32,732 bases of DNA, taken from NCBI RefSeq assembly GCF_003721225.1, contig NZ_RIZI01000174.1:1-32732 (forward strand). Reading direction: 5' to 3'. This DNA comes from Acidithiobacillus sulfuriphilus (GTDB taxonomy: Bacteria > Pseudomonadota > Gammaproteobacteria > Acidithiobacillales > Acidithiobacillaceae). A program made the translations under genes and the position numbers. The notes under the pieces are model-generated. The model ran no database searches. It saw only the letters and a program-made list of their open reading frames with translations, and had not been told where the DNA came from. Shown here in pieces: positions 26,197-32,732 of this stretch. Each line of letters opens with the position of its first letter. Position 1 is the stretch's first letter.

Positions 26197-27540
26197 ATGA
26201 CGGCGATCATTGCCCTGGTGGGGCGGCCCAACGTCGGGAAATCGACCCTGTTCAATCGCCTGACGAAAAGCCGCAACGCCCTGGTGGCGGATATGCCGGG
26301 TCTTACCCGGGATCGTCACTATGGCGTCGGCAAGATGGGGGAGCGCCCCTACCTGGTGGTGGATACGGGCGGCTTCGAGCCCGAGCAGCGGGAAGGCCTG
26401 ATCGCGGCCATGGCCGATCAGACGCGCCAGGCCATTGCCGAGTCCGACGCGGTCTGTTTCGTGGTGGACGCCAAGGAAGGCATCTCCAGTCAGGACGAGG
26501 AGATCGCCCAGGTCTTGCGCCGCAGCGGTAAGCCCATTTATCTGGTGCTCAACAAGATGGATGTCAAGGGTGCCGTGGCGGAGATGGGGGAGTTCCACCG
26601 CCTGGGCCTGGGCCAGCCCTACACCATTTCCGCGGCCCATGGGCACGGCGTGGCGCCCCTGATGGATGCCATTCTCGAAGCGCTTCCGGCACCGGAAAGT
26701 GTGGCAAAAGCGCCTGAAAAAGGTCCGCGCATTGCGGTGCTGGGGCGGCCCAATGTGGGCAAGTCCACCCTCGTCAATGCGATGCTGGGAGAAGATCGGG
26801 TCATTGTCTTCGACGCCCCCGGCACTACCCGTGACAGCATCCGCATCCCCTACGAACGCCATGGCAAACCCTATGTGATGATCGATACGGCGGGGGTGCG
26901 GCGCCGCGCCCGCGTCGGCGAGGGGCTGGAAAAACTGAGCGTGCTCAAGACCCTGGAAGCCCTGCGGGATGCCGATGTGGTGCTCCTCGTCCTGGATGCC
27001 CATCAAGGTATCGCGGATCAGGACGCCCATTTGGTAGGGATTGCCGTGGAACTCGGCCGCCCGGTGGTGCTGGTGGTCAATAAATGGGACGGCCTGACGG
27101 CGGAGGCGCGCAAGGCCCTGCGCGAGCAGTTGCAGCGGCGCCTGGATTTCATTGCCTATGCGCCGGTTTATACCATTTCCGCCCTCCATGGGACGGGCGT
27201 CGGTGATCTCTACCGCAGCATCGACAAACTGTGGGCGTCGGCGCGGCAGCATTTTTCCACGGGTCAACTCAATCGCGTGCTGGAGGATGTCATCAGCACC
27301 CATCAGCCACCCCTGGCGGGTGGCCGGCGCATCAAGCTGCGCTATTGCCATCAGGGTGGGGAGAATCCCATCACGCTGGTCTTTCACGGCAATCAATTGA
27401 CGCGCCTGCCGGGTTCCTACAAACGCTATCTGGAAGGGGCATTCCGCAAGGCCCTGGGCATTGACCAGATTCCCGTGCGACTGATCTTCCGTCAGGGGGA
27501 GAATCCTTATGATGACGCTGCCAAGGGCCACAGGCATTAA
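26197..27540 (+). CDS. der: ribosome biogenesis GTPase Der
   Basis: Essential double-GTPase for 50S subunit maturation, 447 residues. First G domain: GRPNVGKS near residue 8, DTGGF, NKMD; second: GRPNVGKS near 184, DTAGV and NKWD; then the KH-like C-terminal domain. MTAIIALVGRPNVGKST is the standard beginning, so the ATG at 26197 is used; the ribosome site is weak and the gene may depend on bamB translation. Confidence 0.96.
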   Translation: MTAIIALVGRPNVGKSTLFNRLTKSRNALVADMPGLTRDRHYGVGKMGERPYLVVDTGGFEPEQREGLIAAMADQTRQAIAESDAVCFVVDAKEGISSQDEEIAQVLRRSGKPIYLVLNKMDVKGAVAEMGEFHRLGLGQPYTISAAHGHGVAPLMDAILEALPAPESVAKAPEKGPRIAVLGRPNVGKSTLVNAMLGEDRVIVFDAPGTTRDSIRIPYERHGKPYVMIDTAGVRRRARVGEGLEKLSVLKTLEALRDADVVLLVLDAHQGIADQDAHLVGIAVELGRPVVLVVNKWDGLTAEARKALREQLQRRLDFIAYAPVYTISALHGTGVGDLYRSIDKLWASARQHFSTGQLNRVLEDVISTHQPPLAGGRRIKLRYCHQGGENPITLVFHGNQLTRLPGSYKRYLEGAFRKALGIDQIPVRLIFRQGENPYDDAAKGHRH

Positions 27541-27543
27541 GCC

Positions 27544-27960
27544 ATGAGCGCAAAATCCTCTTGGTGGCGTTGGGCCGCTGCCGCCCTGATTCTCTATATC
27601 GCCATCTGGATCGCCAACGGCCGGATAGCCGTCGATGCCCAGACCATCTGGCTGCGCGCCGGCGAATACGCCCTGTGGGCGGCGCTGGCCCTGGGCGCCA
27701 TTGCGCGGCTTTGGCCGACCCTGACGCCCTACGGTTGGCGGCCGTTGGCCATCCTCGGCGGCGCGGTATTGTCCGGCCTGGAGATTTTTCTCCGCGCCGG
27801 TCCGCTGGATAATAAAATGCGCATCGATGCCTGGATGACGGCCCTCATCGGCATCGCCATCGTGGCCATCCTGGCCAGGGTCATGCCCGCCGCGCTGCGG
27901 CGAAGCTGGTTTGGGCAGGAGGGGGGAACGAATGGACCTGATTCTCGTACGCCACGCTGA
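27544..27960 (+). CDS. small four-helix membrane protein, unknown function
   Basis: A 138-residue protein not recognised as any named family. Four hydrophobic segments are seen at about 9-25, 41-58, 66-83 and 95-112, with an arginine-rich cytoplasmic-type tail (RRSW). It starts three bases after the der stop and overlaps sixA by 29 bases, so it is very probably translated as part of the der transcript. It may be a DUF-type inner-membrane protein; no catalytic residues stand out. Confidence 0.7.
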   Translation: MSAKSSWWRWAAAALILYIAIWIANGRIAVDAQTIWLRAGEYALWAALALGAIARLWPTLTPYGWRPLAILGGAVLSGLEIFLRAGPLDNKMRIDAWMTALIGIAIVAILARVMPAALRRSWFGQEGGTNGPDSRTPR

Positions 27961-28435
27961 AGCCGAAGATGCCCCGCCCGGAGGCGCGGACCAGGACCGG
28001 GAACTGACCGCTCATGGCCGCAAGGTCGCTGCGGCCATGGCCCAGGGGCTCGCCCGATGCGTGGAGGGCCGGACCCTCCTGTGGACAAGCCCCTTGCCGC
28101 GCGCCCGGCAAACGGCCGAGCGGGTGGCCCATGCCCTGGAGATGGTCATTGATCGGGAACATGATGCCATCCCCGCCGGTGATCTCGATCTCCTCCATGC
28201 CGACTGGCGTTCCCTGGCGCGGCGGCCGGACACCCTGATTCTCGTCGGCCACCAGCCGCACCTCGGCCTGTGGGCGGAGCGGCTGACGGGCGTGGCCCTG
28301 CCCATCAAGAAGGCCAGCGTGGTGGCCATGCGCCTGGGTGCGGAAGACGATCTCGCCGCAAAACTGCTCTGGTATGCCCATCCCGATGCCTTGGCCAATC
28401 TGGGCCGGCGCAAGGGAAGCCCGCCACGGCGCTAA
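27932..28435 (+). CDS. sixA: phosphohistidine phosphatase SixA
   Basis: A 167-residue histidine phosphatase. The nucleophile motif is LVRHAEAED (RH at residues 7-8), then SPLPRARQTAE and GHQPHLG with the second histidine. SixA removes phosphate from histidine-phosphotransfer domains, in E. coli notably from NPr of the nitrogen phosphotransferase system. The start ATG (27932) has GGAGGGGGG upstream, inside the previous gene; an upstream in-frame start would add unrelated residues. Confidence 0.9.
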   Translation: MDLILVRHAEAEDAPPGGADQDRELTAHGRKVAAAMAQGLARCVEGRTLLWTSPLPRARQTAERVAHALEMVIDREHDAIPAGDLDLLHADWRSLARRPDTLILVGHQPHLGLWAERLTGVALPIKKASVVAMRLGAEDDLAAKLLWYAHPDALANLGRRKGSPPRR

Positions 28436-28527
28436 GGACCGGCCCTGGAATCGCCCGTCATTTTGTCTACGATCAGGGAAAGCGGCCCGGCCATGGCGCC
28501 CGCTTCCCCACTGCCAGGAGGTGTTGA

Positions 28528-28905
28528 ATGTCCGAAACACAAGCTGCAGACCTCGTTGTCGTCCTCATTACCGGACCGGAAAACCCCAAGCGTCTGCCCT
28601 CGGCCTTTTTCCTCGCCGCCACGGCAGCGGCTGCCGAGCAGAATGTCATCATGTACTTCACCGGTCCTGCTACGGAGTTGTTGCGCAAGGGTAAGGCCGA
28701 GTCCATCTTCCCCATGGAAGGGGGCAAGAGCGTGGCCGATTTCATGAAATTGGCCGAAGACAATGGCGTGCGCATCATCGGTTGCCTGCAATCCCTGGAG
28801 CTCAACGGCATGACGGCCGATGATCTGAGCAAGCCGATTCCGCTCCTCACTCCCAGCGCGGCGTTGCCCTCCCTGGGTGCTGCCGGGCGTGTCCTGACCT
28901 GGTAA
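28528..28905 (+). CDS. DsrE/DsrF-like family protein
   Basis: A 125-residue protein of the DsrE fold: DLVVVLITGPENPKRLPSAF with a nucleotide-fold-like first strand, and a single cysteine C86 in IIGCLQSLELNGM, at the place where DsrE/TusD-type proteins carry the persulfide-accepting cysteine. Such proteins relay sulfane sulfur in sulfur oxidisers and in tRNA thiolation; sequence alone shows the fold and the cysteine, not the partner. It has an unusually strong ribosome site (AGGAGG, six bases upstream), its own 92-base upstream gap and a strong terminator behind it, suggesting a separately made, abundant protein. Confidence 0.82.
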   Translation: MSETQAADLVVVLITGPENPKRLPSAFFLAATAAAAEQNVIMYFTGPATELLRKGKAESIFPMEGGKSVADFMKLAEDNGVRIIGCLQSLELNGMTADDLSKPIPLLTPSAALPSLGAAGRVLTW

Positions 28906-28934
28906 GCGCCCCGTCGCGATACATGGCTGCCGCT

Positions 28935-28963
28935 GCCCGTCCCCGTGACGGGCTCGCTTTTTT
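28935..28963 (+). terminator. intrinsic terminator after the DsrE-like gene
   Basis: GCCCGTC (28935-28941) pairs perfectly with GACGGGC (28947-28953) across a 5-base loop, and TTTTTT follows four bases later. It closes the transcript of the DsrE-like gene 30 bases after its stop and insulates the hsp20-lon pair. Confidence 0.88.
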
Positions 28964-29017
28964 CGTGGAGGAACGGTGATCCCGTCTCTCCTGGTAATGA
29001 TAGCCGCGGAAATGGCC

Positions 29018-29023
29018 TATAAT
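29018..29023 (+). promoter_or_regulatory. -10 element of the hsp20-lon promoter
   Basis: A perfect TATAAT lies 29 bases before the hsp20 ATG. No good -35 is found 16-18 bases upstream, and the region does not match the sigma32 pattern well, so heat control is not shown by the promoter itself. Transcription near 29030 would leave a leader of only about 22 bases containing AAGGAG. Confidence 0.5.
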
Positions 29024-29051
29024 ATCAAAAAACCCTCATAAGGAGTCAGGG

Positions 29052-29456
29052 ATGCGCGAGCTGGAAGATCTCATGTGGATGCAGGCCGTGGACATGCTGG
29101 AGCGTGCGGAACGCCTGCAGCGGCGTTTTTTTCAGCCGGCCCCGTCGGGTCGCCAGCCGGCTTGGCAGCCGCCCATGGATGTCTTTGAGACCGGTGGGGG
29201 ACTGCTGATTGTCGTGGCTTTGCCCGGCGTGAGCCCGGAGGCCGTACGGGTGGTCTTCAGCGGCAACGTCCTTGTGGTCAGTGGCCAGCGTCGTCTCTCC
29301 CCGGAGGCGCAAACCGGGCGTATCCATCGTCTGGAGATCCCCTACGGCGTTTTCGACCGGCGCCTGCAGATTCCCGATGGCTTGACCTTGCAGGGCTGGG
29401 AAATGCGCGATGGCTGTCTCCATTTGTCCTTTCGCCAGCAGAGGGGTATGAAATGA
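29052..29456 (+). CDS. Hsp20/alpha-crystallin family small heat-shock protein
   Basis: A 134-residue holdase-type chaperone. The alpha-crystallin domain occupies about 38-130: PPMDVFETGGGLLIVVALPGV, then VLVVSGQRR and the Leu-rich strand IPYGVFDRRLQIPDG. The usual C-terminal I-x-I tail is absent, so its oligomerisation may differ. The last bases ATGA are shared with the lon start, coupling holdase and protease production. Acidithiobacillus species are known to carry several hsp20 genes. Confidence 0.88.
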   Translation: MRELEDLMWMQAVDMLERAERLQRRFFQPAPSGRQPAWQPPMDVFETGGGLLIVVALPGVSPEAVRVVFSGNVLVVSGQRRLSPEAQTGRIHRLEIPYGVFDRRLQIPDGLTLQGWEMRDGCLHLSFRQQRGMK

Positions 29457-31831
29457 ACGATACGCACACGGAGGCGAGCGAAAGCAGCAAGCTGGTATTG
29501 CCGGAAGATGTCCTGCCGGTGCTGCCCATGCGCAATCTTGTCCTCTTCCCGGGAGTGGTTTTGCCCCTCGGTATTGGCCGCGCGCAGTCGGTGGCGGCGG
29601 CCCAGGAGGCCATCCGCCAGGAGCGCCCCATTGCCTTGCTCTTGCAAAAGGATCCAGAAAATGATGCACCGGGTCCCGATGATCTTTACCCGGTGGGTAC
29701 GGTGGCCACTGTCCTGCGCTATGTGACCACCGGGGATGGCGGCCACCACCTCATTGCCCAAGGGGAAGGGCGTTTCCGGGTGCGCGAATTTTTGCCGGAT
29801 TATCCCTTTCTGGCAGCCCGTATCGAACGTCTGGAGGAAACCACTGCCACCGGTTCGGAGATGGATGCCCGCGTCCTGCACCTGCGTCAGCAGGCCGCCG
29901 AAGCGCTGTCCCTCCTGCCGCAGGTGCCCCAGGAACTGGCCCAGGCCATTGCTCATGTGGAGCAGCCCGGGGCACTGGCGGATCTGATTGCCAACTTTCT
30001 GGATCTCAAGGCCGATGAACGCCAGCAGATCCTGGAAAATCTCGACGTGCGCAGCCGTCTGGAGCAGGTCTCGCAGTTTTTGAGCTATCGCATCGAGGTC
30101 ATGAAGCTCTCCCAGAAGATCGGCGAGCAGACCAAGGAGGTCATGGATCGCCGCCAACGTGAGTACCTCCTGCGCGAGCAGCTCAAGGCCATCCAGCAGG
30201 AATTGGGGGAGGGGGAGGAGGGCAATGGCGAACTGGAGGCCCTGGGCCATGCCATTGACGAGGCGCGCCTGCCCGCCGAGGTGGAGGCGGTGGCCCGCAA
30301 GGAACTGCGTCGCCTGCAACGGATGCCCGAAGGGGCCGGCGAGTATGGCATGGTGCGCAGTTATATCGATGCCATCCTGGCCCTCCCTTGGGCCAAGGAA
30401 ACCCCGGAGCGCGTCGACATCGGTGAAGCACGGGGCATTCTCGACGAGGATCACTACGACCTAGACAAGATCAAGCGGCGCATCCTGGAGCATCTGGCGG
30501 TGCATCGCCTGAATCCCAACGGGAAGAGCCCCATTCTTTGCTTTGTCGGACCGCCGGGGGTGGGCAAGACCTCTCTGGGCCAGAGCATCGCCCGCGCCAT
30601 GGGGCGCAAGTTTGTGCGCGTGAGCCTGGGCGGCGTCCATGACGAGGCGGAGATCCGCGGCCATCGGCGCACCTATATCGGCGCCCTGCCCGGCAATATC
30701 CTCCAGGCCCTGGGCAAGGTGGAGGTACGCAATCCGGTGATGCTCCTGGACGAGATCGACAAGCTCGGCGCCGGCGGTTTCCACGGCGATCCCGCCGCCG
30801 CCCTGCTGGAGGTGCTGGACCCAGAGCAGAATCGCACCTTTCGCGACACCTATCTGGCCATGCCCTTTGACCTCAGCCATGTCTTTTTCATCGCCACGGC
30901 CAATGTCCTGGACACCATCCCCGGCCCCCTGCGGGACCGTATGGAGATCATCGCGCTCTCGGGCTATACAGAGGAGGACAAGATGCATATCGCCAGTCGC
31001 TACCTCGTGCCCCGGCAGCGGGAGGCGGCGGGTCTGACGGCGGAGCAACTGGTCCTGGAAGAGGATACGCTGCTGGCCCTCATCCGCGGCTATACCCGCG
31101 AGGCCGGTTGCCGCAGCCTGGAGCGCGAACTGGGGGCCATCTGCCGCTGGGTGGCGGTGCGCATTGCCGAGGGCAGCAGCAGCGGGATGCAGATCCATCC
31201 CGACGACCTGGCGACGATCCTCGGTCCCCAACGCTTTGAAAACGAAGTCGCCTCGCGGGTGGCCCTGCCCGGCGTGGCCACCGGGCTGGCCTGGACGCCG
31301 GTGGGCGGGGATATCCTCTTCATCGAGGCCAGCAAGAGCCCCGGTAACGGCCGCCTCATCCTGACCGGGCAGCTCGGTGATGTCATGAAGGAGAGCGCCC
31401 AGGCGGCCATGAGCTTGGTCAAGGCGCGGGCGGCGGACTGGCAGATTGCCCAGGAGAGCATCGACAAGAGCGATATTCATATCCACATCCCCGCCGGTGC
31501 CATCCCCAAGGACGGACCCAGCGCGGGGGTGACCCTTGCCGTGGCGTTGATCTCCTTGCTCACCGGCCGCAAGGTGCGGCCGGATGTGGCCATGACCGGC
31601 GAGATCAGTCTGCGCGGCCTGGTCCTGCCCGTCGGGGGGATCAAGGAGAAGGTCCTGGCGGCCCTGCGTGCCGGTATCCACACGGTCCTATTGCCGGCGC
31701 GCAACCGCCGGGATTACGAAGAAATCCCCGAGAATGCCCGGCAACAGCTCACCTTCATCTGGATAGATCGGGTGGAAGAGGCGGTGGGGCAGGCGCTGGA
31801 AGCGGGGGAGAGCGGCGCTGGTCCTCTTTGA
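29453..31831 (+). CDS. lon: ATP-dependent Lon protease
   Basis: A 792-residue serine protease that degrades misfolded and regulatory proteins. Order: N-terminal LON substrate domain (about 20-212; [14 protein letters not shown]), coiled coil (about 213-290), AAA+ domain with Walker A GPPGVGKT (366-373) and Walker B LLDEID (431-436), then the protease domain with the catalytic pair S690 (PKDGPSAG) and K731 (VGGIKEKV). Complete, length normal for LonA. Coupled to hsp20 through an ATGA overlap, so it is probably expressed from the promoter at 29018. Confidence 0.96.
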   Translation: MNDTHTEASESSKLVLPEDVLPVLPMRNLVLFPGVVLPLGIGRAQSVAAAQEAIRQERPIALLLQKDPENDAPGPDDLYPVGTVATVLRYVTTGDGGHHLIAQGEGRFRVREFLPDYPFLAARIERLEETTATGSEMDARVLHLRQQAAEALSLLPQVPQELAQAIAHVEQPGALADLIANFLDLKADERQQILENLDVRSRLEQVSQFLSYRIEVMKLSQKIGEQTKEVMDRRQREYLLREQLKAIQQELGEGEEGNGELEALGHAIDEARLPAEVEAVARKELRRLQRMPEGAGEYGMVRSYIDAILALPWAKETPERVDIGEARGILDEDHYDLDKIKRRILEHLAVHRLNPNGKSPILCFVGPPGVGKTSLGQSIARAMGRKFVRVSLGGVHDEAEIRGHRRTYIGALPGNILQALGKVEVRNPVMLLDEIDKLGAGGFHGDPAAALLEVLDPEQNRTFRDTYLAMPFDLSHVFFIATANVLDTIPGPLRDRMEIIALSGYTEEDKMHIASRYLVPRQREAAGLTAEQLVLEEDTLLALIRGYTREAGCRSLERELGAICRWVAVRIAEGSSSGMQIHPDDLATILGPQRFENEVASRVALPGVATGLAWTPVGGDILFIEASKSPGNGRLILTGQLGDVMKESAQAAMSLVKARAADWQIAQESIDKSDIHIHIPAGAIPKDGPSAGVTLAVALISLLTGRKVRPDVAMTGEISLRGLVLPVGGIKEKVLAALRAGIHTVLLPARNRRDYEEIPENARQQLTFIWIDRVEEAVGQALEAGESGAGPL

Positions 31832-31858
31832 ACGGGGCATGCGTTGCGGCCCCAATGC

Positions 31859-32479
31859 TTACGTCAGTACCTGGGCCAGGCGTTCTAGCAGGATAGCGCC
31901 GGTACCCTCGGCAGTCGGCCCTGCGGCAATGAGGCCATCCTCGTGACCGCCCATGCGGACCAGGCAAGGAAGCGGCAGACGGCCGGCCAATGCGGCCAAT
32001 GCTTCGGCCATGGCCGGCGTACCATAGGCGATGGCGGGATCGGTGCTGGTTAGGCCCAGGCTTGGGGCAGCACGCCAAAGTTCCGGGCTGTGGATGTGGA
32101 AAACCCAGTGAATGGCCGGATTGGCGGCATAACAGGCGGCGTGGGTGAGGGCTTCGGAGGAGGGGGTGATGGGCCCTTCGGCCTGGAGACGGTTGCCGGG
32201 GATGTCCCAGGCGCGCACGAGGCAGAAATGGGCCGCCTCCAGCCTGGGCAGGGCGCCGGTCTGGCTGCCGGTGATGAGAAAGCCCCTTGCCGTGCGACCA
32301 CTCAGATTGCCAAAGCCAATGCCACCGTAGCGGGCGGGCTCGGCGCCCACCAAGCCATGGGCGTGGAGGATGTCGCGCCAATAAATGAGTTGCTCAATGG
32401 CCCGCAGGGCCGGTGCCGGCCCATGCTCCCAGTCCAGGGTGAATTTGCGTACGCCTTCCTGTTCCATCAAATATGTCAT
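31859..32479 (-). CDS. class II aldolase/adducin family protein
   Basis: A 206-residue protein of the class II aldolase family (fuculose-phosphate aldolase, methylthioribulose dehydratase and relatives). Zinc ligands H128 and H130 (HIHSPELW) and H179 (GGHEDG), acidic E109 (PSSEA) and the phosphate loop GNLSGR (57-62) are visible. No true substrate can be assigned; a methylthioribulose-1-phosphate dehydratase would link to sulfur salvage but no neighbours support it. The ATG at 32479 has AGG directly against it; a second ATG four codons on (32467) may be the actual start, with AGGA 11 bases before. It converges on lon with a 27-base gap. Confidence 0.8.
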   Translation of the reverse strand: MTYLMEQEGVRKFTLDWEHGPAPALRAIEQLIYWRDILHAHGLVGAEPARYGGIGFGNLSGRTARGFLITGSQTGALPRLEAAHFCLVRAWDIPGNRLQAEGPITPSSEALTHAACYAANPAIHWVFHIHSPELWRAAPSLGLTSTDPAIAYGTPAMAEALAALAGRLPLPCLVRMGGHEDGLIAAGPTAEGTGAILLERLAQVLT

Positions 32480-32704
32480 CCTATATGTCTATATGTGGGT
32501 GGTGGACGATACGATACCTGATGAAAACTGCTACCCACTTCGTACGCAACAAAATCGGTGTGGCGTACGTTGAGAAAAACAGATACTACCACTCCGGTAA
32601 AGATGGCCAAAAGGGTGAAGAGGTATCCGCGTGTGATGATGATATTATTCCAATTTGCGTTATAAACAGTGATAATATGCGATGTTTCTTAGGGGGGTCA
32701 TGGC
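32480..32704. other. AT-richer intergenic tail with inverted repeat
   Basis: No recognised gene. CGTACGC (32541-32547) and GCGTACG (32563-32569) form a perfect 7-bp inverted repeat around a 15-base loop. A GATAAT (32671-32676) with TTCCAA 17 bases upstream is a possible promoter toward the right edge. A 20-codon open frame at 32603-32665 lacks a ribosome site. Composition differs from the core genes as at the left edge. Confidence 0.45.
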
Positions 32705-32732
32705 ATGGCACGTCCAGCAGGTGGAATAGAGC
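32705..32732 (+). CDS. possible 5' end of a gene cut by the window edge
   Basis: ATG at 32705 opens MARPAGGIE and runs off the window. AGGGGGG (32691-32697) lies seven bases upstream as a plausible ribosome site and a candidate promoter is at 32648-32676. Nine codons are too few to identify a family. An overlapping ATG at 32700 in another frame hits a stop within ten codons. Confidence 0.3.

Noticed and set aside
29024..29051. RNA thermometer hiding the hsp20 ribosome site
   Set aside because: Only a 3 to 4 base-pair stem can form and the predicted leader is about 22 bases, too short for a ROSE or fourU element.
32603..32665. 20-codon open frame in the right-hand tail
   Set aside because: No ribosome site and no similarity; could be chance in AT-rich DNA.

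Overview
The window reads as chromosomal DNA of a sulfur-oxidising gammaproteobacterium-like acidophile of the Acidithiobacillia, closest in style to Acidithiobacillus caldus. This is an inference from gene order, protein flavour, GC-rich coding style and sulfur-linked genes; no database search was made. There are about 34 protein genes, almost all housekeeping, and no rRNA, tRNA, CRISPR array or intact insertion sequence was found.

Left edge (1-2861): a visibly AT-richer block unlike the rest. It holds a class-D type beta-carbonic anhydrase homologue (candidate COS or CS2 hydrolase), a small FmdB-type zinc-ribbon protein and a sigma54-dependent activator with a cysteine-containing sensory domain. 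A near-consensus sigma54 -24/-12 promoter (204-219) lies before the hydrolase gene, while the activator has its own extended -10 promoter. This is the most unusual part of the window and looks like an acquired, self-contained inducible module.

Core part 1 (3193-10156): ilvD translationally coupled to a NYN-nuclease/cold-shock fusion gene; a leftward cluster yciB-yciI-bolA-argA; a rightward DUF815 ATPase gene; and leftward suhB, which diverges from trmJ over a shared, nearly symmetric -10 region.

Core part 2 (10241-18639): trmJ and cysE, then the complete ISC iron-sulfur assembly cluster iscR-iscS-iscU-iscA-hscB-hscA-fdx-iscX and mnmA, the tRNA thiolase fed by IscS sulfur. An IscR type-1 box lies over the end of cysE. 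HscB starts with TTG and carries an N-terminal four-cysteine zinc ribbon.

Core part 3 (18679-27540): the widespread proteobacterial string ndk-rlmN-pilF-rodZ-ispG-hisS-yfgM-bamB-der, tightly packed, with several start/stop overlaps.

Right part (27544-32732): a small membrane protein, sixA, a single-cysteine DsrE-like protein ending at a clear terminator, a coupled hsp20-lon pair, a leftward class II aldolase-family gene, and an AT-richer tail with a 7-bp inverted repeat and what may be the first codons of another gene.
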